This document shows positions 30,501-41,700 of a stretch of DNA of 64,000 nt, piece after piece. Origin of the DNA: Morinoia aosen (taxonomy: Eukaryota > Arthropoda > Malacostraca > Amphipoda > Talitridae); assembly GCA_030386875.1 (NCBI GenBank), contig CM059572.1, forward strand, positions 34,903,732 through 34,967,731, given 5' to 3'. The notes under the pieces are model-generated. The model was given only the letters and a program-made list of their open reading frames with translations, did not search any database and was not told the DNA's origin. Numbering within the stretch: the first letter of the stretch is position 1; each line of letters starts with the position of its first letter. Position numbers and translations under genes: made by a program.

Positions 30501-31220
30501 TCCAGCATCTTCACAGCAGAATTATATGCCATTTAAATTGCATTACAATATATATCCAAGCAACCAAATAAGCATATTATCTTCACAGACTCCCTAAGTG
30601 CCATCCAAGCCTTGACCACACAGCAGAGCAAATCTCACTACCTGATCCAGTGGATCATAGACTTGATTGTACAGTTCTCTCCAGGATCAATAGTAATTGA
30701 ATGGGTCCCAAGCCACTGTGGCATCAAGGGGAATGAAGCTGCGGATGCGCTGGCAAAACAAGCACTCAACCTACGGCTCAAGGTAGACATTCCCCTGTAC
30801 ACCAAGGATTTCCTGGAAAAAACTAAGCTTTTCTATAGGAGAGAGTGGGAAAACAATTGGGCAAAGCTCCCTCTACACCTACGCTGCTTCAAGCCTTGCA
30901 TTAGCAACACAATACCACCAAATCTCTCAAGGTCTCAACAAGTGGCGGTGACAAGGGTCCGGCTGGGGGTGTGCCTGCTGAGCCATGGGCACTTTTATAC
31001 AAAATCATCTCCTGCTACGTGCAGTAGATGCAATCGAACAGAGGATCTACGCCACCTGTTTATGGAGTGCCCAGCATATGCAGCAGAAAGAAGATGCTTG
31101 TTGGAAGCATGCCACAAAGAAGGACTGCCAGTCACCTGGGAAGCCATTATAAGCCCCAAGTTCCCAGCACAAGCAATTGCCACTTTCTTGGCAACCACGG
31201 GCAAGATGCCCTGCATTTGA
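27540..31220 (+). pseudogene. I-like LINE ORF2: endonuclease, RT, RNase H; one nonsense codon
   Basis: About 1226 codons from ATG 27540 to TGA 31218-31220. It begins with an APE endonuclease (LQWNIRSYK, CLQETFLK, TDANAHHPSW, TSDHFPI). The RT follows with YRPITLTN, FLDISRAFDSV, GLPQGSVLSP and YADD at residues 664-667. An RNase H domain (YTDGSV, TAELYAI, FTDSLSAI, NEAADALAK) and a CxxC...HxxxxC finger close the protein. The RNase H domain places it near the I clade. A single in-frame TAA at 30534-30536, right after TAELYAI, cuts the domain. The frame is otherwise open on both sides, so this is probably one point mutation. Confidence 0.88.
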
Positions 31221-31294
31221 GCTGCTGAAACTGTAGCGATCAAGGGCGCCCGGGCCTCTACTGGTGGGACGCCATATTCCAACAAGTAACAAGT
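31221..31294 (+). other. 3' UTR and tail of the I-like LINE
   Basis: Short 3' UTR after the ORF2 stop, ending CAACAAGTAACAAGT directly before the 3' copy of the ATTCGCCACAG duplication. No poly(A) run and no separate signal seen. Confidence 0.7.
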
Positions 31295-31305
31295 ATTCGC
31301 CACAG

Positions 31306-32051
31306 TGTATAATCGTGGTGTCCACAAAGGATCTTGAGCTTAATTAAATACGAAGACCGATTCCTTCTTGAGACCGGAATCATGGGTCATGCCTCCGGGG
31401 GTATGAGTATGCCGACACAGGATAAAGGGTTAATAACAGATGTTTTATACCAATCAAGCCAGATATGTACCTTGTACGTTATTTTTTCAAATAGGCTACC
31501 CAGAAGTGATGACGGTTATCTCTAGTCGAGCTGGTACCCTTTCCCGAAAAGAGATAAAATTAACTTAGTTCAGAATTTTCTACGACATGCCGTTTGAACT
31601 TAGTTATTCGTGCACTCATCGGGAAGAATCACTGAGCTCCCATAGGCTAGTCGAAATAATGGTGGGCCATGGTCAAGATTCTAAGGTATTTCTAACTTGC
31701 CATGGCAGTTTGAACCACTCTGCCCCACTTGTGGTCTCTCGTACATAGTTTTTATATTTTTAATTTTACTTGATGATTTTTTGTCGAAATTTCCTCATGC
31801 AATTCATAAGTTTGTGGTGAACAGATAATTGAGATGGCGGAGTAAGGAAAACTAATCTGAAGTAAGCTAAGCAACTTATCAAAGCATTACAGGCTTGTAG
31901 ACAGGTTTAGTTGAATGAAATTCTGCATGTAAATACATGAACAGTGTGCGTAAAATTTTAATTTTTCATTTGTCTTGAAGCAACCTTTTCTACCTGCTCA
32001 GCCCAAAGGTTGGGCCAATTGCTTGGCTCAGTATTTAAAATGTCATTGGTA
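31306..32051. other. Unassigned sequence between the I-like LINE and the foldback cluster
   Basis: The first part should continue the element C remnant or the older host sequence interrupted at 15178. Only short uninformative frames occur on both strands. I recognise no gene or repeat. Confidence 0.4.
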
Positions 32052-32289
32052 GAAAATCTGGTCAATATTGAGTTTAATGTTGTCAACGAATTTCATAATT
32101 TCGTAGGTATAGATAGGTAATATAGTCGATTTTAAGACGTTTTACAAGAATGACATTGTGCCCGGTGATGCATTATTTTTGAATTATTCAACTTTGAAGC
32201 TGGCTTGTGGTCGCCATGGAAGCGCGCGCGGCTAGCATATTTCAATCAATAACGGAAGCTAACCCCCTATTACAAATGTAAAGAGGTTG

Positions 32290-32823
32290 GGTAAATGTTG
32301 AGGACTTGACCATAATTGATTTTCCACTCTTTGACCAATAAAGATTGTTGATGAGACCAAAATAAACAAGTTTTCTTCAATGCACTTTCCGGCGGAAATA
32401 AGTATTTTAAAAGTTATGACATTAAATGAGTTACCGTAACTCCAGTGTTTGAGGCGGGAAAAAATATACCGCGCGGTCCGATGTGAAAGTAAACAGGCGT
32501 TCCCGCGCGCCAACCAAGCCGACGAAGAGCAAACCCCTATTACAAACGTAAAGAGGTTGGGTCGTGAGGGGTAGCAACAGTTCTTTTAGTGAAAATTATA
32601 AAACTAAAAGAACTGTGGCTACCCCTCACGACCCAACCTCTTGACGTTTGTAATAGGGTGATGCACACTGGAGTTTTGGTAACTCATTTAATGCCATAAC
32701 TTTTAAAATACTCATTTCCGCCGGAAAGTGCATTGAAGAAGACTTGTTTATTTTGGTCTCATCAACAATCTTTGCTGATCAAAAATAGGAAAATCGATTA
32801 TGGTCAAGTCCTCAACATTTACC
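32290..32823. mobile_element. Foldback/MITE family F2, copy 1, nested in F1
   Basis: Inverted ends GGTAAATGTTGAGGACTTG and its complement. Long arms pair (CACTTTCCGGCGGAAAT at about 32382 against its complement near 32715). The 8-bp AGAGGTTG flanks it (32282-32289, 32824-32831). 534 bp, no coding capacity. A smaller hairpin lies at its centre. Confidence 0.82.
32534..32659. repeat. Near-perfect hairpin, 57-bp arms
   Basis: Left arm 32534-32590 and right arm 32603-32659 are complementary with two or three mismatches around a 12-base AT loop. Arm sequence (CCCCTATTACAAACG, GAGGTTGGGTCGTGAGG) recurs at 32265-32290, 32824-32870, 33010-33064 and 34880-34945. It is therefore a third repeated module (F3) of this cluster. 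Confidence 0.85.
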
Positions 32824-33400
32824 AGAGGTTGGGTCGTGAGGGGTAGCCACAGTTCTTTTAGTAAAAAGTATAAATAAAGCTTCTAACCCACCCGTTAGGG
32901 TGACGATCGCAATCTTGTTTACATCGGCACCAAGATGGCGGCGCCCATGGCGGCAGCCATCTTCCAGTCAATGTAAACAAACGTCACTAGAAACCTTTAT
33001 TTATAATTTTCACTAAAAGAACTGTGGCTACCCCTCACGACCCAACCTCTTTACGTTTGTAATAGAAGTTAGCTTCCGTTTTCATTGCAAAAACAATGAC
33101 TGTTTTTGCGCAAATAAGGCCATTCAGGCGCGCCGTTTGTATAACTTCAAACTTAAATAACTTGAAAACTAAGCATTTCCGGGCACATTGTCATTCATGT
33201 AAAACGTCTTAAAATTTACTAAATTACCTGTCTATACCTACGAAATTAAGAAATTCATTGACAACATTAAACTCAATATTGACCGAAAATCTTTGAAACT
33301 CATCAAAGTTGAACCAAAAAAACATATTTTAGTCTTTTATATTTGAATTTCATGATTTGAATTATTTAATACATCTTTAGAGCAACTTGGCAAACTTTAT

Positions 33401-33939
33401 GGTCAATATTGAATATAATGTTGTCAACAAATTTCATAATTTCGTAGGTATAGATAGGTAATATAGTCGATTTTAAGACTTTTTACAAGAATGATAATGT
33501 GCCCGGAAATGCTTAGTTTAGGAGATATAGGATAAATAACGCCAGGTAAGAATAGCATTAACGGCAGTTTCGATATGGCTGTTCAGACGTTTTGCGGACG
33601 CGGACCACGCCAAGTTTTTTGGCGGGAGTCATCGGCCTCGGTATGATTGAGTTAAATTAAGATATTTTAGGCTTACTTAGATTAGGATACTTAACTAAAT
33701 TAACTTTACCAAACCTAACCTCACCTATCGTTACGTCAGAACCGGATTTCTGCTTATTTACCTCTCCGTTTGTTCAATTTTATTAACGACATTCCTATAA
33801 CTTCAAAGTTAAATATCTCCAAAAAAAGCATTTCCGGGCACATTGTCATTCATGTAAAACGTCTTAAAATCGACTATATTACCTATCTATACCTACGAAA
33901 TTATGAAATTCAATGACAACATTATATTCAATATTGACC
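33401..33939. mobile_element. Foldback/MITE family F1, copy 2 (539 bp)
   Basis: Inverted ends GGTCAATATTGA and TCAATATTGACC with long pairing arms. The 8-bp AACTTTAT flanks both ends (33393-33400, 33940-33947). The centre contains CACGCCAAG...TTGGCGGGAGTC, shared in inverted orientation with the copy in the ARL6 intron. Confidence 0.9.
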
Positions 33940-33947
33940 AACTTTAT

Positions 33948-34399
33948 TAATAATGTAGAGAAATACAAGTTTCCTTGAGTGTTTTGCAGTTAATCATTGC
34001 AAAATACTACTAAATATTCTTTTAATGAAGTTGCATTCTATTTAAACAGAATTATTTAATTTAAAAGCTTTTTATCTTGACAATAAATTAAGTTAATTGG
34101 TATTTTCATGTTTGAAGACATCATTGGTGCATAAATTCATTTTATTTTATTTATCTTGTGAAAAATTAAGGCAATTGAAATTTTTATAATTGTAGCTTGA
34201 ATGTAAATGAAGCATTAAATTTTATATATAAGTAATACATATGTATGTGTCCATAAATTTATTCAGTAGACTAAACATGATCACAAAAATATATACTATT
34301 GTGCAGTCTTGTTAAGGGAAACTTCAAGACCAAGATTGATCAAAGCGAAGCATGATGCAATCACGGAAAATAATAATTCCGACCCAAAGAATGACTAAA
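33948..34399. other. AT-rich sequence without recognisable features
   Basis: No coding signal, RNA gene or repeat family was recognised between the foldback copies. Confidence 0.4.
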
Positions 34400-35148
34400 G
34401 GAACCCATTTAAGAACGTTTTACAAGAATGAAATTCTGCTTTCTAATGCGTTATTTTTGAATTATTCAGCTTTGAAGTTATACGTAAAATCGCTTTCCCG
34501 CGCAAAATGTGGAACACAGATTACGACCAGGTTGGGTTGGGAAAGGCAAAGTTAGGATCATGAGGTGTAAAGTTGTCACCAGAACTTTGTAGAAATGAAA
34601 GAATGATAGAAACTGTTAATAAAATAATAAGAAATATTGTTATCAGTTAATAACACGAAAAAGTTAACGTACAATTTCTCGTATTTGGTGCTTATAGCGT
34701 TTTTTTAGTCGTCATTATTACGTCGTCACCTTTACAGTTAGCTCATAGATGGCGCCATGTAATACCGTCACCTTTACAGTCCGCTCACAGATGGCACCAC
34801 TTGTTACGACCGCCGCAATCATGGAGCAGATGTAAACACAATTGTTTGTAACCTTTATGGGTTGCTTTCAACCTTTATTTATAATTTTCAGTGGAAGAAC
34901 TGTGGCTACCCCTCATGACCCAACTATTTTACGTTTGTAATAGGGGGTTAGCTTTCGTTTCAACTCTCAAATTGTGCATAAAAGGCCATTCAGGAGCGCC
35001 GCTCGTTCAAGTTCAAACTCAAATAACTCGGAAACTGAACATTTGCGAGCATATTGTCATTCATATAAAACGTCTTAAAATCGACTATATTACCTATCTA
35101 TGGCAACGAAATTCTAAAAATTGTTGACAACATTAAATTAAAAATGGA
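34400..35148. mobile_element. Degenerate F1/F3-like foldback element
   Basis: The right arm (about 35005-35148) matches F1: TTGTCATTCAT, AAACGTCTTAAAATCG, then TTGACAACATTAAA and a final ATGGACC. An F3-like arm lies at 34840-34945. The left arm is recognisable only from AACGTTTTACAAGAATG at 34414. No clean target duplication found. Confidence 0.6.
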
Positions 35149-35670
35149 CCAAGACCTATTACTGTTATTGTTACACATTTTTTAAATATTAATCTCTGTT
35201 GAGAAATCTTTCTCAATCATACTGTTAGTCAACTTTGTGTAAAAATTTGAAAACAATTTGTGGTTTACCTATTTTAATCTATTGTTATAGAAGTGAAGCA
35301 GAATGAGCAATTTTTGTATGATGGAGCATCATAGGTACGTAAGCTTTCTGTTGATATCCCTTCACAATTCAGACTACAAAGCCATTTGTGCTCTGACAAT
35401 TGAAGCTGGTATCACAGGTCAGTTCTTCATTGGATGCTATGAGGTATGGGCATACTATTTGAGCTGTTGCCTTTTACTTTTACTTCTTACTATAATGGAA
35501 GGATATCCATGTGTCTATGTTTTGATGAAACTGTGTGATTTATTTCATTTATTGTCTATAGTTTAGCCAAAAATTTACCTTTTCATCCATACTGTTAAAT
35601 GAAATATCTATTTTATGATTTTACAATGTATATTAACCTGTGTAATATAATTTTTCTTCATTTTTTCTAG
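35149..35670 (+). other. Region upstream of the first UBA3 coding exon
   Basis: AT-rich. An ATG-containing stretch at 35303-35333 ends at a good donor-like ATAG/GTACGT, and an acceptor-like TTTTTTCTAG ends at 35670. A 5' untranslated exon spliced to 35671 is possible but unproved. No TATA box or clear promoter element recognised. Confidence 0.3.
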
Positions 35671-35726
35671 AAAAATTCTACCTAGAATTAAATTGAATCA
35701 TTGAGATTTTTTTCAATTATTCCAAA

Positions 35727-38700
35727 ATGGCATGTGAAACTGCTGCTCGATGGACAGATCTTCGTAAACTTTTGGAGCGACCTGGGCCTTTCACTCCTCA
35801 AACTTTTGAAGCTTCTTCTGAAACCTTGGATTTTTTGCAAAACAACATGAAAGTTCTTGTTGTAGGTGAGTGAAGTATTTTTTTCCTGTTTCATTTGGCA
35901 GCCATTGCAGATGGGACATTATTGTTACTGGAAAGTTCTGAGAAATTTTTTCAGTTTAGCTTAAATATGTTTATCTTCTTGAAGGTATCTCATTTTCAGA
36001 TTAACAAAAGTTGATGAAAATTATAATGATTTACCTCTTTATTGACTTGTAAAAAAGTGAAAATATATTAAGATCCAATGTTCTGGATGCTCTAAATGAG
36101 GGTTTATTATGAATGTGTTTTCAGCTAGATAATAGAATTCCTAAAATAATCATTTAATTATGTGCCTGTGAATTAATGTTTCTGTTGGAACATCGCAATG
36201 CTCATGTTTGAAGCTGTAATTAAGTTTGTATTCTAATATTGTTTTAGGTTCATGACAGGTATTGTATGCTGATGCTAATTTGATAGCCATCAGCTTCTCT
36301 GATAAGAAACTTCAGTCATTTTCACAAGTGTATGTGTTGAAATTTTAATCAAATAAAATTGTAGTGATAATAGCTCTTCATTTAAAGTTATCATGGTAAA
36401 TCTTTCCCCATTACTGTAAGTGTTACCAGAGGTGCTTCCTTTTGTTGAAATAGAGTAAGTTTTTGTTGTGTTGTGGACCATCTTGTTGTGTTTTGGATTT
36501 ACTGTTGTCCTTTCTTTCAATTCCTATTATTTTTTCTTTAGCTTTTATTGTGTTTTGTGAAATTCTTTTCATCTAACTTTCTTTGCACAGGATGCACTTT
36601 GTGCATAGACTCCCTATTTCCTGAAGTTCAAGCTAAATGATGCCTTGATTTTTCTACTCTCTAGAACACCATTGTTGTGGGTATAGAGACTGAAGCTAAT
36701 TATAATCTTATCTTTCAGGTGCTGGAGGCCTAGGCTGTGATCTTCTGAAGAATTTAGCCCTACTTGGCTTTGGAGACATTCATGTGATTGACATGGACAC
36801 CATTGATTTGTCTAACCTCAATCGCCAATTTTTATTTAGAAAAAAAGACATTGGTCGGCCTAAGGCAGAAGTGGCGGCAGAATTTATCAACAACAGAATT
36901 GATACCTGTAAAATAACTCCGTATCCTTTACTTGCCTCTCATCTTGATTATGTTGTCATCTAATAGTAAATTTATTATTAGAATTTGTCTATGGTATTTG
37001 AATTAATATTATTGCACTGTGTTATGTTATCTTCGGGCACTGAATTAATGATTAAAATTCAGTGGTGTTTTTCATTTCAGTAGAAAACTAATTAGGGAGA
37101 ACCATATTTGTATTTTTCAAATACATGAATGACTTTATGTCAAAACTGAAGCCTTTTGAATATTGATGAGATAAATATACTATGATCTGTGCTGCTATTG
37201 TTATGTAGATTTTGCTTCTCAGTTTAAAACCATTTTATAATTTTGCAAGTAGAAAGGGAATGGCAAATGTACTAAAAGACTGTACAGGAAAGAGTATATG
37301 TGTTTAACTTCTGCACAATTCTTATGTAAATGATATTGTTAAAATGAGAAATATTATTCTTCAGGCTAACTTCATATTATGGTATTAGGTTGTTTGCGGT
37401 AAGTTAACAACTCAACAACAAAGTTTGGTATGAGAATTAGGCATGTTGATGTAACAAAGGTATTGGGACATAACATCTAACTACATTAATTATAAAAGTT
37501 TCATGTTGATTGCTTATCATTTTGCAGTTAAACCACACAAAAAGGCTAAAAAATTCGTTTTATATTCTGTAAGTAAACATAAATTTTGAATAACAGAAAA
37601 ATTTGCATTGGCAAAAATTTGATGTGGCACATATTAGTATTCAAGTTAATACAAAATGAAAATTTTCAAAATTTGGTGTTGAATTCCAAAACTTAGTAAA
37701 AATTTTGTGTTTATGTAAATGTTTAATACTTTGATAGAGTCAAATATGCCTTTAAAAGATTTAAATATGTTTGTGTGCATAGATGTCAACATAAGTGTAT
37801 GGAAGTTTATGAATGTGAATGAAAATCAAGGTTTATGATTGAAAAGCATTTTATCAGTGCACAAGCAAAACCTATTTTTCATGCTCTTGGGTAGGCTTTT
37901 TTCAGTCTAGATAGGCTTTTGAGACTTTTGTCTTCCATGCCCTCCATGCTTGTTTCCATTTTAGTGCCATTTTTGTCACCTTTATGTGACTTTTCTTCCC
38001 TGTGCTTCTCAAGGTACTGTTTCCATGTGCAGGGTATCCTGTGTGAAAACACTTGGTACATAGATTCCTCATTTTATACAGTCCATACTAAATGAACCAT
38101 TCTCTTTAGTCTCTTGAGATAACTTATTTTGTGGCTATTGAGTTTTGAGCCAACTAAAATAATGATAGTTACAATGATAACTATTTTTTATTGAAGATCT
38201 ATGTATGTAAATAAAAACTATTTATTTCAGTGTGAAACTGTTGGTGTACAACTTTTCTTCTCAGTGAAAAAATTTTTCCTTAGAAAAATCTTTCAGTCAT
38301 TATTGTAAGATTCAGGACTTCGATGATTCTTGGTATCAGCAATTCCACATAGTTGTTTGCGGCCTGGACTCAGTTCTGGCTCGGCGCTGGATCAACGGTG
38401 TTCTTGTCTCCTTGCTGCAGTATAATGACGGAGAGCTAGATCAGGTACCAATTGCTTCATTCTTGCTGTAGTTTTTGTTTGGTTCCTTTAACACAGTCCC
38501 CCCGCATTGAGCCCAATGGGCACCACTAGGTGAATTTCTCAATCATGTAATGGTGTAAATTAATTATATTTCATATTTTCAACCATTTTTAAAAATCACT
38601 CATCATAGTAGGTGAAATTTTATCATGCAATTGTAATTTTCATGTTCCTTAGAAAGGATGAAAATGTATTTGAGCGGTAACGTCTATTTTCCTATTCTGA

Positions 38701-41700
38701 TACTTGCAACCTAGCTAAACCAATCGTTAACAACCACAAGAGCACGGTGAATGTGTAAAAATTAGTATTCATTTTTCATAGGAATGTCATAAGCTTGCCT
38801 ACCCACTCATGAGTGCTGCTCTGAGGCTTGCCTGCAGAGCCTGCATTGCCACGGGGCTTGGTTGCAGAGATTTTTAAGACAGATTAAGTTTGTTTTCCAT
38901 CTCTTATTTATAACTTATTTTAAAAGTTTGAAGACTTTTACCATTTGAGCCTCAATCTGAATGAAATGACTTTTAAATAAATAATCAATTTTTTCAAGCT
39001 TGTCTTTCTGCCATGTCAAGTGGAGAATTTATGTTCATTCCATTGATATGTTGCTTTAATGACATTTATTTCTAAAATATTTTTATATCAATGAATGGTT
39101 TTATTTTTTGTATGCTGAGTGTGTTGACTTGGGGTTTTAGCCTGTTTTGAAGGGCGAGCCTGATATCCTTTTGTACTGATTCCCCTTGTATTTGTATTTC
39201 ATTGAAAAGCGAGTAGATCTATTCATCTACCTAGCAATTTTTGTTGTGCTTTCATTACCCTAGTGCAACTTTGTTTTTTTATTTTAAGTGATTTAAGTAC
39301 ACAACTGGTGTCTTGTGATTACAGTTTCTAATTTAAAACACATTCACCTTTATTCCTTCACTAGATGGTTGTAAAAAAAATTTAAAAGCCTTTGAGATTT
39401 TGCATCAAGAATGTGAAAATGAACGTCTCAAAATTTATTCCACTTGCTATATGTTTTCAGTCCAATTAAATATATTTCTTCAAAAGTTGAAATTTATATC
39501 ATAATATTAAAAAAAATATAGTTTTAAGTCTGATCATGTAGAATATTATTTATACCTTACATTTCAATTGCAGAGTAGCATCATACCATTAATTGATGGA
39601 GGCACAGAGGGGTTTAAAGGCAGTGCTCGAGTGGTGCTGCCTGGAGTTACTGCGTGCATTGAGTGCACCCTCGACCTCTTCCCTCCTCAGGTGAGCTTGT
39701 TTTGATCTTGCCTAAAATTTGTGCTTTGAGGTCTGACTGATGTCTCAATTTTAGTGAGGTTACTTTTAGGTAATAAGCTTTTTTGTACATGTTATATCTT
39801 TTAAGTGATAACGGCTTTGCAAGTTAACTGTATCTAGCAGTGCGTCAGCGACTGTTGTCCTGTATTGCTACTCCTCTAATTGACTTGCTGCACACAACTC
39901 CAATATTACAAACGTACAAGATGCTTCATAAAGAGTTGAATGTGCACTGTATGGCTCCTGGATTTCTTTAGCAATTTATTGAATGATATTTATTCTAGCA
40001 ATACCTCACATTGATCAGTTTCTGTGTTCAAAAATTTTGACAGGCCAGGAGTGAAGTGGAGTAAAAAAGCAAAAACTCTTAAGATTTACCAACAGTTGAC
40101 AAAACTGGGCCACATCTACAGAGGCTCGGAGTTGCTTAAGGGGACGGTTCGGGGTAAAAAAAAAGTCTGTAAGTTCTAGGTGGATTTTTCTGAGATATCT
40201 ACCGTAGGTGTAAATTGTTATGAATATTTTTTTTCATTTGTGCGTACTTTTCGTAACCATACATGAAAAAGATTATTTTAAAAAAAAACATGAAAAAACA
40301 TGTGTTGCGGAAAATCCTACTCCTCCTATAATTTTGAACTCAAAGAACTGAGAAAATAATTTATAGATAGGAAATTGTCTTGTCCAGAGATCCGGTGCAA
40401 AAGTTTTTCGATTATTTGATTTTTTGAGTTTTGAGAACTTTTTTCCTTAAAAATGACCTTTTTTCCACTTTTTTGAATAATTTGCTTCTAATTTTTAAGG
40501 TGAATTGAAATTAAAAAAAACTTTTGCACCGGATCTATTTTCTTTTTCAAGCGCTATCGATTGGTATGCTCGCCATCTCTGTACCTTCAAAACTGTGGGA
40601 GGAGTAGGTTTTCGAAAATCAAAAAGTGAGTTTGCAGAAACACCTTTTTTCCATAAAAAAAATTTTTTCATTCCTTACTAATTTTTAAATTGAGTCTTAT
40701 GAGCGATTTTGTACCTTCTTATGTACCTTTAAAACAGTGGGAAAGGATCCATATCAAAAGTCAATAAATACATGTTTCAGAACAGGGTTTTTTTTCAACA
40801 ATTTTTTTTTTCAAAGCTGGCTAATTTTTTTTCAATTAACTGTATTGCTTTGTAGCTCTTTTTAAGTTCTTTCGATTGATATAATTGCCATTCCTGTAGC
40901 TTCAAAACTCCGGGAGGCGTTTATGTTTACATAGCTAGCTAATTAGCTGATGACTCAGCAGCCGGACTCAAAACACAAACACTCAATTACACCATCATAG
41001 TTTATCACTGAGTAATAGAATGTTTCGTTTGAGTACAAAAGCATTTCAGGTAAGGCCATGAATGAACTCTCATGCTATTCCCGTAGAGAAACACTCAATA
41101 CTGGCTCGTAATGGGGGGGAAGAGGGAGGTCACCCATCCATTGGTGCACCCCAAGGTCACACTAGTGAGCGTCTTTTACCCCGTCCAGAAGACTAACCAA
41201 TTGACGTACTTGAACGCCAATTATATCGTTGGATGCGCAAGAAAAATCTCTATAAGATGAATTTATAAACCGAAAAATGACCATAATCCGAAAATAGACC
41301 CGAACCGTGCCCTTAATGCTTTCTACTGGCTCCACCGTAATGCTGTAGAAGTATAAAGAATTTCTCATTCTAAATTTTCAGCTTCTTGCGGGCCTTAGTT
41401 TTGGTTTATCGAGATCGTGACTGAAATTGACCTACTGCTATTTAATTAAATTTATTATTTACTCTTGACAGCTGTAAAGAAACAGAAAGAAAATTGTTGA
41501 GGTGGGAAGGGAGAGGTATGGCTCGTTCCATGACAACGTGAAGAATCGGAAAAGGCAAACAAGCATAGGTGTCAGTCACATCTACTTTTCTTAACATTTT
41601 TTTCAGAGAATCTCTGTGCTGATCTTTCTTCCAAGAATAGGATGCAAAGCTGTCACAGCTATTTTGTTTATCGGCATTAGTGCTCCCTGGGGAAGAATGT

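Larger units (their letters stand above)
15179..31294 (+). mobile_element. I-clade LINE, full length but decayed, split by two CR1-like copies
   Basis: The 11-bp sequence ATTCGCCACAG flanks it on both sides (15168-15178 and 31295-31305), fixing the ends. The 5' end CAGATCG has an internal promoter. ORF1 (gag-like, zinc knuckles) and ORF2 (endonuclease, RT, RNase H, zinc finger) follow. The 3' end is a short CAAGTAACAAGT tail. The region 15506-25981 is a later insertion; without it the element is about 5.6 kb. ORF1 carries two frameshifts and ORF2 one stop, so this copy is not autonomous. Confidence 0.9.
32060..33284. mobile_element. Foldback/MITE family F1, copy 1, with nested elements
   Basis: The ends are long terminal inverted repeats starting GGTCAATATTGAG (left) and ending CTCAATATTGACC (right); the similarity continues inward for about 100 bp. 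The 8-bp GAAAATCT flanks both ends (32052-32059, 33285-33292). At 1225 bp it is longer than the other F1 copies (538-539 bp), mainly because another element (32290-32823) lies inside it. No coding capacity; superfamily not assigned. Confidence 0.85.

Noticed and set aside
35303..35566. 87-codon frame upstream of UBA3 as its N-terminus
   Set aside because: A stop at 35694 lies in frame before the UBA3 ATG and the frame has no similarity to UBA3. At most it includes part of an untranslated exon.
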